Below are positions 35,910 through 45,964 of a stretch of 64,000 bases of DNA, piece after piece. Position 1 is the stretch's first letter; each line of letters starts with the position of its first letter. A model generated the notes under the pieces. That model worked only from the letters and a program-made list of their open reading frames with translations, was not told the origin of the DNA and made no database searches. Both the position numbers and the translations under genes were made by a program. Source of the stretch: Brevundimonas sp. NIBR11 (GTDB lineage Bacteria > Pseudomonadota > Alphaproteobacteria > Caulobacterales > Caulobacteraceae); contig NZ_CP115465.1 in assembly GCF_027912535.1 (NCBI RefSeq), positions 2,894,001 through 2,958,000 on the forward strand, in the 5' to 3' direction.

Positions 35910-36542
35910 TCAGTTGCGGCCCGGCCGGCGGGTGGGGTCGCGCAGTTGGAAGAGGCTGGCGGCCAGGCCCGATGCCGGCTGAAGCGTGGTCAACTGGGTT
36001 CGGGTGCGGACGCCTTGCGCATCCGTGATGGTCCACTCCTGCAGCCGCAGGGGCGAGCCGGCGAAGGCCAGGATGACCGAGCCCTCGTTGGGACGGCGCT
36101 GGTCGCGGGCGGTGATGGCGAAGGCGCCCGACTGCATCCGGGTGACCCGGTCGATCTGGACGCCCTGATCCAGGCGGACGTTGCGGGCGAGGAAGGTCGA
36201 CAGGGGCGTCATGCCCAGCGGCACCTGGCGGAAGACGTTCAAGCGCGGGTCGTAGCGTTTGACGTTCGACCCGTCCGAGACGACTAGCAGGCCGGCGGGA
36301 TTGGTGTATTCGAACCGCATCTTGCCGGGACGCTGCAGATAGAAGCGGCCTTCGCGGCGCTGGGCGCCCGAGGTCTCAACGAAGGTTCCCTGGGCCGAGG
36401 TCAGGCCCTGCAGATAGGTCTGGGCCGTGGCCAGGGTCGCGCGATCCTCCGCCGACAGGCCGGACTGGGCCGAGGCGGGCAGGGCGGCGAGAGCGCCCAT
36501 GGCGGCGAGGCCGAAGCCGAGGTCTCTGCGGGACAGGGTCAT
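35910..36542 (-). CDS. lolA: LolA-type outer-membrane lipoprotein carrier
   Basis: The 210-residue periplasmic protein has LolA-fold segments AQTYLQGLTSAQGTFVE, GRFYLQRPGKMRFEY, VVSDGSNVKRYDPR and LAFAGSPLRLQEWTI. LolA carries lipoproteins from LolCDE to LolB. The signal peptide begins MTLSRRDLGFGLAAMGAL and ends PASA, so it has an RR pair in a Tat-like setting. The ATG at 36542 is chosen since it starts this signal; the frame continues to 36611. It lies downstream of ftsK on the same strand. Confidence 0.86.
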   Translation of the reverse strand: MTLSRRDLGFGLAAMGALAALPASAQSGLSAEDRATLATAQTYLQGLTSAQGTFVETSGAQRREGRFYLQRPGKMRFEYTNPAGLLVVSDGSNVKRYDPRLNVFRQVPLGMTPLSTFLARNVRLDQGVQIDRVTRMQSGAFAITARDQRRPNEGSVILAFAGSPLRLQEWTITDAQGVRTRTQLTTLQPASGLAASLFQLRDPTRRPGRN

Positions 36543-36753
36543 GGTCGTCTTTCTCCCGTTCGGGATGATTGTCGATTGCGCCGTTCTGACAGACCCCAAC
36601 GGCGTCGGCATGACGACAGCTGGACCATATTCCGGCGGCTGGATGAAGCCCTGTTCAGCCCCGATGGTTCCCGAGAGGGTGGGACTCGGGATTAGGGCAT
36701 AGATCGCGAGCGTGAGAGCCGGCTAGTCCCCAATCCCTGGTCGCTTACTCGGA

Positions 36754-39186
36754 TCAAACCATCGGCGGCGGACCGGCGAGGATGTCCCGCTTGCCGGCGT
36801 GGTTGGCCGGGCTGACCACCCCTTCTTGCTCCATCCGCTCGATCAGGGAGGCGGCGCGATTGTAGCCGATCTGCAGGCGGCGCTGGACGTAGGAGGTCGA
36901 GGCCTTGCGGTCGCGGGTGACCACCGCCACGGCGCGGTCATAGAGGTCGTCGCCGGATCCGCCATTGCCACCCTCGTCGAAGGCGTTGTCGCCGTCGCCG
37001 TCCGGATCGTCGGTGATCAGGTCGAGGTAGTCAGGCTCGGCCTGCGAACGCAGGTGTTTGCAGACCTCCTCGACCTCCTGGTCCGTCACGAACGGGCCGT
37101 GCAGGCGGGTGATGCGGCCGCCGCCGGCCATGTAGAGCATATCGCCCTGACCCAGCAGCTGCTCGCCGCCCTGTTCGCCCAGGATGGTGCGGCTGTCGAT
37201 CTTGGACGTGACCTGGAAGCTGATCCGGGTCGGGAAGTTCGCCTTGATGGTGCCGGTGATGACATCGACCGAGGGGCGCTGGGTCGCCATGATCAGGTGG
37301 ATGCCGGCGGCGCGGGCCATCTGGGCCAGACGCTGGACCGCGCCCTCCACGTCCTTGCCGGCGACCAGCATCAGGTCGGCCATCTCGTCCATGACCACGA
37401 CCAGATAGGGCATGGGTTCGGGGCGGATCTTCTCCGACTCGAAGACTGGGCGGCCCTGTTCGTCGAAGCCGGTCTGGACCGTGCGTTCGAAATGCTCGCC
37501 CTTCTTCTGGGCCTCGACCGCGCGCTCGTTGTAGCTGGCGACGTTGCGGACCCCCAGCTTGGACATGCGGCGATAGCGGTCCTCCATTTCGCGCACGGTC
37601 CATTTGAGGGCGACGACGGCCTTCTTCGGATCGGTGACGACGGGCGCCAGCAGGTGCGGGATGCCGTCATAGACCGACAGCTCCAGCATCTTGGGGTCGA
37701 TCATGATGAAGCGGCATTCGGCGGGCGAGAGCCGGTACAGGATCGACAGGATCATGGCGTTGACCCCGACCGACTTGCCCGAGCCGGTGGTGCCCGCGAT
37801 CAACAGGTGGGGCATGCGCGCCAGATCGGCCACGTAAGGGTCGCCGCCGATGGTCTCGCCGAGCGCCAGCGGCAGGATATGGGCCGGCTTGCCGTATTCG
37901 GTCGAGGCCAGGAGATCGCGCAGATAGACGGTCTCGCGCTTCAGGTTCGGCAGTTCGATGCCGATGGCGTTGCGGTTCGGCACGACCGAGATCCGGCAGG
38001 CGCGCGCGCTCATCGAGCGGGCGATGTCGTCCGACAGGGCGACCACGCGGCCGTGCTTCACGCCGGGGGCGGGGACCAGTTCGTACAGGGTGACCACCGG
38101 GCCGGGGCGGATCTGGTCGATCACGCCCTTGACCCCGAACTCGGCCAGGACGCCTTCCAGCATCTTGGCGTTCTGTTTCAGCGCGTCCTCGTCGACCATG
38201 CCGGCGCGTTGCTGCGGCTTGGCCAGCATGCCCAGCGGAGGCAGGTCGAAATCACCTTCGGGACGGGCGAAGTCGAAGGCGGTCTGGTCGTCGTCGACGG
38301 ATTTCTTCGAGGGCTTGGCGGGCTTGGGCGCGGCGACCTTGATCTCGGTGGCGGCGGCGAGGGGTGTCGGCGCGGCATAGGCCGGCACGGGGACCGGGTC
38401 GTCCCAGGGCAGCGGCTCGTCGGCATCGACGTCCGACGCGGGTTCGTCCTGGGGCATCTCCAGTCGGGCCGGACGGCGGGGCGCGCGGGCGGGCGCGGCT
38501 TCGACCTCCGGATCCGGACGGGTCGGGCGACGGCGGGCGGGTCGAGAAGCGGCGGGGGCGGCTTGGCGGCGCAGGCCCGAGGCCCAGGCGACGCCTTCTG
38601 AAAAATCGCTCAGGCGCAGACCCACGGCATAGCCGCAGGCCCACAGGCCGAAGCCGAGGAAGACGATCCCGCCGATGATGCTTCCGCCCGGCGCGTGAAG
38701 GGCGCGGAAAGCCGCATCGACCAGACCGATCACCGCGTCGCCCCACAGACCGCCGAGGCCCGCCGCCAGGGGCCAGGCGGTCGGGGCGGCGAGGGCCGAG
38801 AGGGCGGCGGACAGGCTGAGCACCCCGCTGGACGCCGCCAGGGCCTTCAGCGGGGTAGGCTTGAGGCGCTGCTGGATCGCATCGCCGATGGCGGCCGCGA
38901 GGCCGAAGGCGACGGTCAGGGCCGCGGCCGGCCAGGCGGCGAGGCCAAGCGACTGCATGAAAATGTCGGCGAACAGGGCGCCGTTCAGGCCCAGCCAGTT
39001 GGTCGGGGCGGAGGACGAGGCGGCGTTCAGGCTGGGATCGGCCGGATTCCACGACACCAGGGCCACGACCAGAAGCGTCGCCAGCAGGGCCTGCAACACG
39101 CCCCGGAACCGCACCATGAAGGGCGCGTCCCAGATCATGAGGGCGCTGGCGAGTGCGCGCTGGCTGACAGCGAGGGCTGCGGACAT
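36754..39186 (-). CDS. ftsK: DNA translocase FtsK
   Basis: The 810-residue protein has four membrane segments in the first 190 residues, an Ala/Pro/Arg-rich linker (about 200-320) and the RecA-like motor with Walker [19 protein letters not shown] near residue 465 and [14 protein letters not shown]. The C-terminal gamma winged helix ([32 protein letters not shown]) reads KOPS. It pumps chromosome ends through the septum and activates XerCD at dif. A CtrA-like site lies 46-60 bp before its start codon. Confidence 0.95.
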   Translation of the reverse strand: MSAALAVSQRALASALMIWDAPFMVRFRGVLQALLATLLVVALVSWNPADPSLNAASSSAPTNWLGLNGALFADIFMQSLGLAAWPAAALTVAFGLAAAIGDAIQQRLKPTPLKALAASSGVLSLSAALSALAAPTAWPLAAGLGGLWGDAVIGLVDAAFRALHAPGGSIIGGIVFLGFGLWACGYAVGLRLSDFSEGVAWASGLRRQAAPAASRPARRRPTRPDPEVEAAPARAPRRPARLEMPQDEPASDVDADEPLPWDDPVPVPAYAAPTPLAAATEIKVAAPKPAKPSKKSVDDDQTAFDFARPEGDFDLPPLGMLAKPQQRAGMVDEDALKQNAKMLEGVLAEFGVKGVIDQIRPGPVVTLYELVPAPGVKHGRVVALSDDIARSMSARACRISVVPNRNAIGIELPNLKRETVYLRDLLASTEYGKPAHILPLALGETIGGDPYVADLARMPHLLIAGTTGSGKSVGVNAMILSILYRLSPAECRFIMIDPKMLELSVYDGIPHLLAPVVTDPKKAVVALKWTVREMEDRYRRMSKLGVRNVASYNERAVEAQKKGEHFERTVQTGFDEQGRPVFESEKIRPEPMPYLVVVMDEMADLMLVAGKDVEGAVQRLAQMARAAGIHLIMATQRPSVDVITGTIKANFPTRISFQVTSKIDSRTILGEQGGEQLLGQGDMLYMAGGGRITRLHGPFVTDQEVEEVCKHLRSQAEPDYLDLITDDPDGDGDNAFDEGGNGGSGDDLYDRAVAVVTRDRKASTSYVQRRLQIGYNRAASLIERMEQEGVVSPANHAGKRDILAGPPPMV

Positions 39187-39231
39187 CGAAGGCTCCGGAC
39201 GAAGATCGGACCCAGTGTCGCAGATGCAGGG

Positions 39232-39246
39232 TTAAGGGGCTGTTTA
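39232..39246 (-). promoter_or_regulatory. CtrA-like site upstream of ftsK
   Basis: TTAAGGGGCTGTTTA is TTAA-N7-TTTA, one mismatch from the CtrA consensus, in the 144-bp ftsK/ubiH-type divergent spacer. TTAA is rare in this DNA, which raises its weight. Confidence 0.45.
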
Positions 39247-39250
39247 CCCT

Positions 39251-39330
39251 GGGAGGGTCGAGAGAAAAGCGTCGAGGGTCGAGAAGGCGAACCCCTCGAC
39301 CCTCGACCCTCGACCCTCTACTCTCGACCC
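39251..39330. repeat. CCCTCGA heptamer repeat and inverted repeat before the ubiquinone gene
   Basis: The right part (39291-39330) is made of about five CCCTCGA-type 7-mers, two of them varied. The left part (39251-39284) carries the complementary GGGTCGAG unit twice, so the whole can fold in a long hairpin. It runs right up to the ATG at 39331, leaving no ordinary ribosome site. Confidence 0.7.
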
Positions 39331-40584
39331 ATGTCTTCCCCCCACACCCACGACGTCATCGTCGCCGGCGCCGGCATGGCGGGGGCGACGTTCGCCCTGG
39401 CGGCGGCGAAGGGCGGGTTGAGGGTCGCGATGATTGATCCGCAGCCGTTCTCGGCCCAGCTGGCGCCGACGTTCGACGGAAGGTCGACCGCGATCGCCTG
39501 GTCGACGTTCCGGATGCTGGATGCGCTGGGATTGGGCGAAGGCTTGCGGCCGCACGCCTGCCGGATGGACCGGATCCTGGTGACCGACGGGACGCGGCCG
39601 GGCGCGGCGTCGAAATCCGCCTCGCCCGCCTTCCTGCGTTTCGACGCCGACGAAATCGGCGACGTCAACGGCGGGGAGCCGCTGGGATACATGGTCGAGA
39701 ACCGGCGTATCCGCTCAGCCCTGGCTGAGGCGGTGGCGACGACCGACATCGATCTGCGCACGCCCGGCTCGGTGGTCGGGGTGGAACAGACGCCGGCCGC
39801 GGCGCGTGTGACCCTGGCCGACGGATCGGTGCTCAGCGCTCCGGTCGTGGTCGGCGCCGAGGGGCGCGGCTCCAAGGTCCGAAAGGCCGCCGGGATCGAG
39901 ACGGTCGGCTGGGGCTATGGCCAGTCGGGCGTGGTGGCCACGGTCCGGCTGGGCCGCGACCACGGCAATGTCGCCCACGAATATTTCCTGCCCGGCGGCC
40001 CGTTCGCCATCCTGCCCCTGACCGAACAGCGGGCCAGCCTCGTCTGGACTGAGACGACCAGGGCGGCCGAGGCGCTGAAGACCTGTTCGGACGCCGCCTT
40101 CCAGTCGCACCTGATGCGGCGGTTCGGAGAGTTCCTGGACGGCGCGACGCCCGAGGGGCCGAGGTTCGTCTATCCCCTGGCGCTGGAACTGGCGACGACC
40201 CTGACCGCGCCGCGCACGGCCATCATCGGCGATGCGGCCCACGGCGTGCACCCGGTCGCGGGGCAAGGCCTCAACATGGGGCTTAAGGACGCCGCGGCTC
40301 TGGCCGAAGTGCTGATCGAAGCCATGCGGCTGGGCGAGGACATCGGTTCGGAGGTCGTCCTGGACCGCTACGCCCGCTGGCGCCGGTTCGACAATGTGGC
40401 GCTGGCCGCCGGGTTCGACGGCTTCGTGCGGCTGTTCTCCAACGATCTGCCGCCGGTGCGTCTGGCCCGCGATCTGGGTATGGCGGCGGTGAACCGTATC
40501 GGGCCGCTGCGCCGCGCCTTCATGCGCGAGGCCGGCGGGGCGACCGGGGATTTGCCGAAACTGCTTCGCGGTGAGTTGGTCTAG
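39331..40584 (+). CDS. UbiH/UbiF/COQ6-family FAD hydroxylase
   Basis: The 417-residue flavoprotein has the dinucleotide fold [18 protein letters not shown], the arginine of [15 protein letters not shown], and the family motif [19 protein letters not shown]. These enzymes hydroxylate the ubiquinone ring at C5, C6 or C1; which position cannot be told here. The ATG at 39331 directly follows the heptamer repeat; the frame continues far upstream only as non-coding sequence antisense to ftsK. It ends tail to tail with the Trm112-like gene, sharing CTAG. Confidence 0.88.
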   Translation: MSSPHTHDVIVAGAGMAGATFALAAAKGGLRVAMIDPQPFSAQLAPTFDGRSTAIAWSTFRMLDALGLGEGLRPHACRMDRILVTDGTRPGAASKSASPAFLRFDADEIGDVNGGEPLGYMVENRRIRSALAEAVATTDIDLRTPGSVVGVEQTPAAARVTLADGSVLSAPVVVGAEGRGSKVRKAAGIETVGWGYGQSGVVATVRLGRDHGNVAHEYFLPGGPFAILPLTEQRASLVWTETTRAAEALKTCSDAAFQSHLMRRFGEFLDGATPEGPRFVYPLALELATTLTAPRTAIIGDAAHGVHPVAGQGLNMGLKDAAALAEVLIEAMRLGEDIGSEVVLDRYARWRRFDNVALAAGFDGFVRLFSNDLPPVRLARDLGMAAVNRIGPLRRAFMREAGGATGDLPKLLRGELV

Positions 40585-40775
40585 TCCAGCTGCCGCGCCT
40601 CTTCCGGCAGCATGATCGGCACGCCTTCGCGGATCGGAAAGGCCAGTTTCGCGCCCTTGGAGATCAGCTCGTTGGCCTCGCGGTCGTAGGTCAGTACGCC
40701 GCGCGTGATCGGGCAGACGAGCACCTCCAGAAGGCGCGGATCAACGGATGACGGAGTGTGGAACGCGTCGGACAT
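40581..40775 (-). CDS. Trm112-like protein (UPF0434)
   Basis: The 64-residue protein has [25 protein letters not shown] then [19 protein letters not shown], the usual pattern of the bacterial YcaR/Trm112 family. Trm112 proteins in eukaryotes activate methyltransferases; the bacterial role is unclear. Only one of the usual zinc-site cysteines is present, which is common in this branch. Its stop codon overlaps that of the convergent hydroxylase in CTAG (40581-40584). Confidence 0.85.
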   Translation of the reverse strand: MSDAFHTPSSVDPRLLEVLVCPITRGVLTYDREANELISKGAKLAFPIREGVPIMLPEEARQLD

Positions 40776-40852
40776 TTTTCTGAGGGCTATCGCTCGCGAC
40801 GCGGTCGCTCGCTGCTTGAGCCCGTTCCTCCGTTAGATCGAGATCGTTCTTG

Positions 40853-41512
40853 TTACTGCATCGAGCTCGGCGTGTCGCCGTCGCCGACGTCGGCGGCGTC
40901 GATCCGCATCAAGGCCGTCAGCACGTCGACGCGGTCGTCGAGCGCGGGGCTTTCCAAGAGGGCCTGTTTCTCCGCCGGTTCAAACGGCAGGGCCATGGAC
41001 AGGCTGTTGATGAGGGCCTCCTGAGGCGCCGCCTCGGCCGTCTCCCAGTCGATTTCGAGCTGTCGGCGTTCAAGATACTGTTTGAGCGCGGCCAGGAAGG
41101 CGGGGCGGTCGAAGGCCTCGCCTTCGTGCGGCGCGCTCAGGTCGCTCTCGAACGGAGTGAAGGCGGCGCGGACCTGGCGATAGGGCGTCTGGCTCGGAAG
41201 TTCGGTGGTGATGCGGAAGCGCGCGATCCCGGTCAGGGTGATCAGGTAGCGGCCGTCCGAGGTCTCGGCGAAACTGGTGATCCGACCGGCGCAGCCGACC
41301 GCCGACAGGCTCGGCAGTTGCGCCGTGCCCCCCGAGGGCTGGATCATGCCGATCATCCGCTCGCCGGCCATGGCGTCGTCGATCATGTTCAGATAGCGCG
41401 GCTCGAAGATATTCAGCGGCAACTGACCGCGCGGCAACAGGATGGCCCCGGGCAGCGGAAAGACCGGGATCACCTGCGGCAGGTCGACGGCCTTCACATA
41501 GCCCTGGGGCAT
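40853..41512 (-). CDS. Stand-alone Lon N-terminal domain protein
   Basis: The 219-residue protein is a Lon substrate-binding (LAN) domain without ATPase or protease: VIPVFPLPGAILLPRGQLPLNIFEPRY, GMIQPSGG, GCAGRITSFAETSDGRYLITLTGIARF. The C-terminal half is helical. Such proteins are widespread and their function is not established; adaptor or substrate recognition roles are guesses. It lies 10 bp after the CnoX gene, so the two probably share an mRNA. Confidence 0.88.
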   Translation of the reverse strand: MPQGYVKAVDLPQVIPVFPLPGAILLPRGQLPLNIFEPRYLNMIDDAMAGERMIGMIQPSGGTAQLPSLSAVGCAGRITSFAETSDGRYLITLTGIARFRITTELPSQTPYRQVRAAFTPFESDLSAPHEGEAFDRPAFLAALKQYLERRQLEIDWETAEAAPQEALINSLSMALPFEPAEKQALLESPALDDRVDVLTALMRIDAADVGDGDTPSSMQ

Positions 41513-41522
41513 CCGGACGCCT

Positions 41523-42419
41523 TTACGAAAACAGGATGGAGGACAGGCGGCGACGCCCGTCTTTCGCCACGTCGGACGACAGGCCGGCGGCCTCGAACAC
41601 GACCAGCAGGTGTTTCCGCGCCGCGCTGTCGTTCCAGTCGCGATCGGCCTGGACGATGGTCAGCAGGCTGTCGACCGAGCCCTTCAGATCGCCTTCGGCC
41701 GCCTGGGCCAGCGCCAGATCGTAGCGGGCCTGATGGTCGTTCGGATCGGCCTTCACCTTCGCTTCCAGGGCGGTGGTCTCGTCGGTCGGGGCGCCCGACG
41801 CGAGGGCCAGCTGGGCGCGGACGCTGACGACCGAGGGCTCGGTTGAATCCTGCGGGGCCATGGCGATGGTCTGGCGCGCCTGATCGACGTCGCCCCCGGC
41901 CAGGTAGACGCGCGCCATGCCGGCGATAGCCTTCTGGTTCTCCGGCTCGATGGTCAGAACGTGGGCGAAGGCCTGGGCCGCGCCGCCGAAGTCCGACAGC
42001 CCCAGCGATTCCTCGCCCAGCGCCAGCAACTGCTCGACGTCGGAATTGACGCCTTCGCCGCCCGAAAGCTTCTCGATGAAGGCCTTGATCTGGCTTTCGG
42101 GCACCGCGCCCTGGAAGCCGTCGACCGGCTGGCCGTTGACGAAGGCGTAGACGGTCGGGATCGACTGGACCCGCAGCTGGCCGGCGTAGGCGGGGTTCTT
42201 GTCGACGTCGATCTTGACCAGTTTCACGGCCCCGCCGGCCGCGCGGACCTGTTTCTCCAGCGCAGGGGTCAGGGTTCGGCACGGACCGCACCAGGTGGCC
42301 CAGAAGTCGACGAGCACCGGCTGGATCTTCGACTGGGCGATCACGTCGTCCATGAAGCCGGCGTCGGAGCCCTCCTTGATCAGGTCGTCGGCGGAGGCGG
42401 TGGGATCAGCAAAGGTCAT
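41523..42419 (-). CDS. cnoX: Chaperedoxin CnoX-like (thioredoxin-TPR)
   Basis: The 298-residue protein joins a thioredoxin domain (VLVDFWATWCGPCRTLTPAL, QSIPTVYAFVNGQPVDGF; residues 1-120) to TPR-like repeats (LLALGEESLGLSDFGGAAQAFAHVL; ARYDLALAQAAEGDLKGSV). The intact WCGPC makes it redox-competent, unlike E. coli CnoX but like the C. crescentus protein, which both holds unfolded clients and reduces them. It is followed by the Lon-N protein, a pairing that fits protein quality control. Confidence 0.88.
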   Translation of the reverse strand: MTFADPTASADDLIKEGSDAGFMDDVIAQSKIQPVLVDFWATWCGPCRTLTPALEKQVRAAGGAVKLVKIDVDKNPAYAGQLRVQSIPTVYAFVNGQPVDGFQGAVPESQIKAFIEKLSGGEGVNSDVEQLLALGEESLGLSDFGGAAQAFAHVLTIEPENQKAIAGMARVYLAGGDVDQARQTIAMAPQDSTEPSVVSVRAQLALASGAPTDETTALEAKVKADPNDHQARYDLALAQAAEGDLKGSVDSLLTIVQADRDWNDSAARKHLLVVFEAAGLSSDVAKDGRRRLSSILFS

Positions 42420-42458
42420 CGGGTCTCTTTGAAGCTCGGGGCTGTAACGCGTCAGGGG

Positions 42459-42995
42459 TCAGATGGTCGCGGCGGCCTCGTCCGGCAAGGCGGCGCCAAA
42501 GTCGATCACCAGCGGCTCGCGCTCGATCTCCGAAAGGAAGCGCCGAAAGGCCGCCTGGGTCAGGGCCGTCGTGGCCGTGTTGGCCAGCGGGTGGAAGTTG
42601 ACGATGTCGGCGTCCCAGAGAACCTTGTCGATCACGAAGGTCACGCGTCGGTCCACGTCGTTGATCAGGGCCAGCGCCGTGACTGAGCCGGGTCGCACGC
42701 CGAGCGTCTCGTACATCAGGGTTTCATTGCCGAACGACACCCGGTCCGACCCGATGGTCTTCGGTGCGGCCTTCAGGTCGATGACGGTCTTCTGCTCGGC
42801 CGAGATCAGCCACAGTCGGCCCTTCTTGTCCTTGAGGAACAGGTTCTTGGTGTGGGCGCCGGGCAGGGCGGCCTTGATGTCGTGACCTTCATCCACGGTG
42901 AAGACGGCCGGATGGTCGTGGGTCGTCTGGTCGATGCCGTGCTCGGCCATCCAGGCGATCAGAGTGTCGCGATCATAGGCAGGTTGAGCGGTCAT
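42459..42995 (-). CDS. Aminoacyl-tRNA deacylase, ProX/YbaK family
   Basis: The 178-residue protein has the YbaK-fold landmarks [39 protein letters not shown] and [25 protein letters not shown]. This PrdX/ProXp-ala type hydrolyses mischarged alanyl-tRNA-Pro in trans. The frame is open to 43748 but is antisense to the next gene there; ATG at 42995 begins the family N-terminus. The divergent DUF6065-like gene starts 28 bp away. Confidence 0.88.
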   Translation of the reverse strand: MTAQPAYDRDTLIAWMAEHGIDQTTHDHPAVFTVDEGHDIKAALPGAHTKNLFLKDKKGRLWLISAEQKTVIDLKAAPKTIGSDRVSFGNETLMYETLGVRPGSVTALALINDVDRRVTFVIDKVLWDADIVNFHPLANTATTALTQAAFRRFLSEIEREPLVIDFGAALPDEAAATI

Positions 42996-43022
42996 GGCGG
43001 GCCGGGCTAGGAAGGATGACGA

Positions 43023-43787
43023 TTGGATACCTGCCGGAGCGTCGCCTTGGAACTCGAATGCTACCCCATGTCGGCGCGGCCGCCGGATCTGGTGCCCGGC
43101 CGCCAGTCGCGGAACTGGATGGATGCCTTCGTCAGCCGGCATCCTTATCGGTGCCTGCCCCTGACCATGGCCAATACGACGGGGTGGGAGATCCTCTGTC
43201 CCTTCACCTTCACGGCGGAGTGGAACGGCGGGCCGCAGCAGTCCGACATCACAATCACGCCCGAACGGCCCCAGCCCGAGCTGGACCATTTCGTCACCTC
43301 GCACTTCTCGCGCGGCGTCCTGACCATGCACCCCCAATATCTGTTCCGCACGCCGCCGGGCTGGGGGATGATCTGCTCGGGATCGCCCAACCATATGAAG
43401 GACGGGATCCAGCCCCTGGTCGGGCTGATCGAGACCGATTGGCTGCCCTTCCCCTTCACCATGAACTGGCTGTTCACCCGGCCAGGGCGGATCAAGTTCG
43501 AACGCGGCGAGCCCTTCTGCTTCATCAACATGGTCGAGCACCGGAAGATGGAGGCGGTCCAGCCGGTGATCCGGACGCTGGAAAGCAATCCCGTGATGAA
43601 AGGCCAGTTCGAGGCCTGGAACCGCCAGCGGACGGATTTCAACACCCGCCTGGCCTCGGGTGACCCGGACGCGGCCAAGGAGGCGTGGCAGCGGTTCTAC
43701 TTCAAGGGCGAACTTCCCGAGGATCTGGGCGCGGCGCCGGACAGCCATGCTAACAAGCGGCGTCTGAAAAACCCACGGGTGGGGTGA
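43023..43787 (+). CDS. DUF6065-like protein of unknown function
   Basis: The 254-residue soluble protein has several tryptophan- and proline-rich blocks: [50 protein letters not shown], and [16 protein letters not shown]. It resembles the DUF6065 family, in which no reaction is known to me. The start is TTG at 43023 or TTG at 43047; the first ATG (43068) would cut the conserved LECYP segment. Its stop abuts the stop of the next gene. Confidence 0.72.
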   Translation: MDTCRSVALELECYPMSARPPDLVPGRQSRNWMDAFVSRHPYRCLPLTMANTTGWEILCPFTFTAEWNGGPQQSDITITPERPQPELDHFVTSHFSRGVLTMHPQYLFRTPPGWGMICSGSPNHMKDGIQPLVGLIETDWLPFPFTMNWLFTRPGRIKFERGEPFCFINMVEHRKMEAVQPVIRTLESNPVMKGQFEAWNRQRTDFNTRLASGDPDAAKEAWQRFYFKGELPEDLGAAPDSHANKRRLKNPRVG

Positions 43788-44654
43788 TCAGCTGGCGGCC
43801 AGGATCGCCTCCAGCCCCTCGCGCCATGTCGGGTGTTTCGGCCGCCAGCCGAGCTCGGCCTTGGCGCGGGCGTTCGAGATGCGTTTGCAGTCCAGATAGA
43901 AGCGCCGCATCCCCTCCGACACCGAGGGGTCGGTCCAGTCGACCTCGGGCGGCTGGGGCAGGCCCATCCGGCGGGCCGCATCGGCCATGACGACATCGAC
44001 GCCGGACGGGGCGTCGTCCACGAGACTGTAGGCGGCGCCCGGCCTCGGCCGCTGCATCGAGGCGAACAGGCCGTCCACGGCGTCGTCGACATAGATGCGG
44101 TTGAAGACCTGGCCAGTCTTTCTCACCAGCCGGGCCGAGCCGTCCCGCAGACGCTCCACCACCGACCGGGCGGGGCCGTAGATGGCCGGCAGGCGGAAGA
44201 CCTGGACCGTCAGCCCCATGCCGCGTCCGGCGTCGAACCAGTCGGCCTCCGCGCGAACCCGGCGGGCCCCCTCCAGAGACGCGGCGTTCAGGGCGTCGTC
44301 CTCGAACACCCAGCCGCCGTTACGGTCGCCGTAGACGGCGGTGGAGGAGACGTAGCCGATCCAGTCCGGATAGGCCTGCGCCTCGGTCAGGGCGGGCAGA
44401 AGGACGCGCGCGGCCGGGCAGCCGCGGCCTTCGGGCGGGGCGGTGACGAGGATGGCGGAGGCCTTGGCGACGGCCGCATTCAGCGCCGCCGCGTCCGCCG
44501 GATCGACGGCCGCGATCCCGTCGGCTTCGAGCACCGCCCGACGCTCCGGGCTCCGCGAGGTGGCCGCGACGCTCAGACCACGCCGCTTCGCCTCGGCCAG
44601 AACCGCGCGGCCGAGATAGCCGGCGCCGAAGACGAGCAGGGAGCCTTGCGCCAT
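43788..44654 (-). CDS. SDR-type NAD(P)-binding epimerase-like protein
   Basis: The 288-residue atypical SDR has VFGAGYLGRAVLAEAKRRG at the N-terminus and YVSSTAVYGDRNGGWV, with YVDDAVDGLFASMQ further on. The catalytic YxxxK is not obvious, as in YeeZ-type atypical SDRs. The substrate is unknown. It lies 8 bp after the SqdB-like gene on the same strand and may act in the same nucleotide-sugar or lipid pathway; this is inference from context. Confidence 0.75.
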   Translation of the reverse strand: MAQGSLLVFGAGYLGRAVLAEAKRRGLSVAATSRSPERRAVLEADGIAAVDPADAAALNAAVAKASAILVTAPPEGRGCPAARVLLPALTEAQAYPDWIGYVSSTAVYGDRNGGWVFEDDALNAASLEGARRVRAEADWFDAGRGMGLTVQVFRLPAIYGPARSVVERLRDGSARLVRKTGQVFNRIYVDDAVDGLFASMQRPRPGAAYSLVDDAPSGVDVVMADAARRMGLPQPPEVDWTDPSVSEGMRRFYLDCKRISNARAKAELGWRPKHPTWREGLEAILAAS

Positions 44655-44662
44655 TGCGAGGA

Positions 44663-45895
44663 TCAGCCGACCCGCGCCTGGGCGGGAGCGGCCTTCGACG
44701 CAGCGGCGGGCGCGTCCCGCAGGGCCTCGGCCCGTTTGCCGTTCCAGGCGGAGACGCAGGGAATCTTCGAGCGATCGGCTCGGTCGGCATAGCGGCGGGC
44801 GATGTCGGTCACGTCGGCCATCAGCCCCTCGGCCAGGGTGATCGGCTTCAGGCCCAGATCCTTGAACTGGTCGTTGGCGACGACCAGTTCGTTCTCATCG
44901 GCCTCCAGACGCGGGTTGGCGACATTGTGGACCTCGGCGCCCGTCATGCCGGCGACCATGGCGGCCAGGTCGCGGACGCGGCGGCTCTCGGTCATCTGGT
45001 TGAGGATCTTGACCCGTTCGCCCTTCTTCGGCGGGTTCTTCAGCGCCAGCTCGACGCAGCGCACCGTGTCCTGGATGTGGATGAAGGCTCGCGTCTGGCC
45101 GCCCGTGCCGTGGACCGTCAGGGGGTATCCGACCGCCGCCTGCATCAGGAAGCGGTTCAGGACCGTGCCGTAGTCGCCGTCGTAGTCGAAGCGGTTGATC
45201 AGACGCTCGTCCTTGCGCGTCTCCTCGGTCTGGGCGCCCCAGACGATGCCCTGGTGCAGGTCGGTGATCCGGACGCCGTCGTTCTTGGCGTAGAACTGGA
45301 ACAGCAGGGCGTCCTGGGTCTTGGTCATGTGGTAGATCGAGCCCGGGTTCGGCGGGAACAGGATCTCCTGCTCGGTCGGGCCGAAATCGGTATCCACCGT
45401 GACCTTCAGATAGCCTTCCGGAATCCGCAGCCCTGCGGTGGTGTAGCCATAGACCCCCATGGTCCCGAGGTGGGCCAGATGGACGTCCCGCCCGCTCTCC
45501 ACGATGGCGGCCAAGAGGTGGTTGGTGGCGTTCAGGTTGTTGTCGACGGTGTAGAGCTTGTGCCGCGCCGACTTCATCGAATAGGGAGCGGCCCGCTGTT
45601 CGGCGAAATGGACGACGCTGTCGGGCTTCTCGTCCTTTATCAGGGCGACCAGGCGGTCGAACTCCTTGCCGACGGTCAGGTTGACGAAGCCGATGTCGCG
45701 GCCCGACGCCTCCTTCCACGCGGCGATCCGCTCGCCCATGGTCCGGATGGGGGTCAGGGACTGGACCTCCAGCTCGTTGTCGATGTTCCGGCGGCTCAGG
45801 TTGTCGACGATCACGACCTCCCAGCCCTGGGCCGACAGATGCAGCGCGGTGGGCCAGCCGCAGAAGCCGTCCCCGCCCAGAACCAGTACTTTCAT
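44663..45895 (-). CDS. sqdB: UDP-sulfoquinovose synthase (SqdB/SQD1-like)
   Basis: The 410-residue SDR has the NAD-binding GGDGFCGWPTALHLS and the SQD1-type block SVVHFAEQRAAPYSMKSARH. Catalytic Thr145 (LGTMGVYG), Tyr188 and Lys192 (IYHMTK) are present, and NRFDYDGDYGTVLNRFLMQA and HGTGGQTRAFIHIQDTV follow. The enzyme makes UDP-sulfoquinovose from UDP-glucose and sulfite for the sulfolipid SQDG. galU upstream would provide its substrate. The C-terminal Ala-rich tail is extra. A related archaeal-type Agl3 activity is the main alternative. Confidence 0.82.
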   Translation of the reverse strand: MKVLVLGGDGFCGWPTALHLSAQGWEVVIVDNLSRRNIDNELEVQSLTPIRTMGERIAAWKEASGRDIGFVNLTVGKEFDRLVALIKDEKPDSVVHFAEQRAAPYSMKSARHKLYTVDNNLNATNHLLAAIVESGRDVHLAHLGTMGVYGYTTAGLRIPEGYLKVTVDTDFGPTEQEILFPPNPGSIYHMTKTQDALLFQFYAKNDGVRITDLHQGIVWGAQTEETRKDERLINRFDYDGDYGTVLNRFLMQAAVGYPLTVHGTGGQTRAFIHIQDTVRCVELALKNPPKKGERVKILNQMTESRRVRDLAAMVAGMTGAEVHNVANPRLEADENELVVANDQFKDLGLKPITLAEGLMADVTDIARRYADRADRSKIPCVSAWNGKRAEALRDAPAAASKAAPAQARVG

Positions 45896-45964
45896 CGTCG
45901 TCTTTCCCTCTGCGCCAGCCCTGCCTAGCGGAAGCCGGGGGGCGGAGCAAAGCGGGGCCGTGGC

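Noticed and set aside
36799..38601. A 600-codon plus-strand frame opposite ftsK.
   Set aside because: Antisense to the FtsK motor, whose motifs are intact; composition is typical of a shadow frame.
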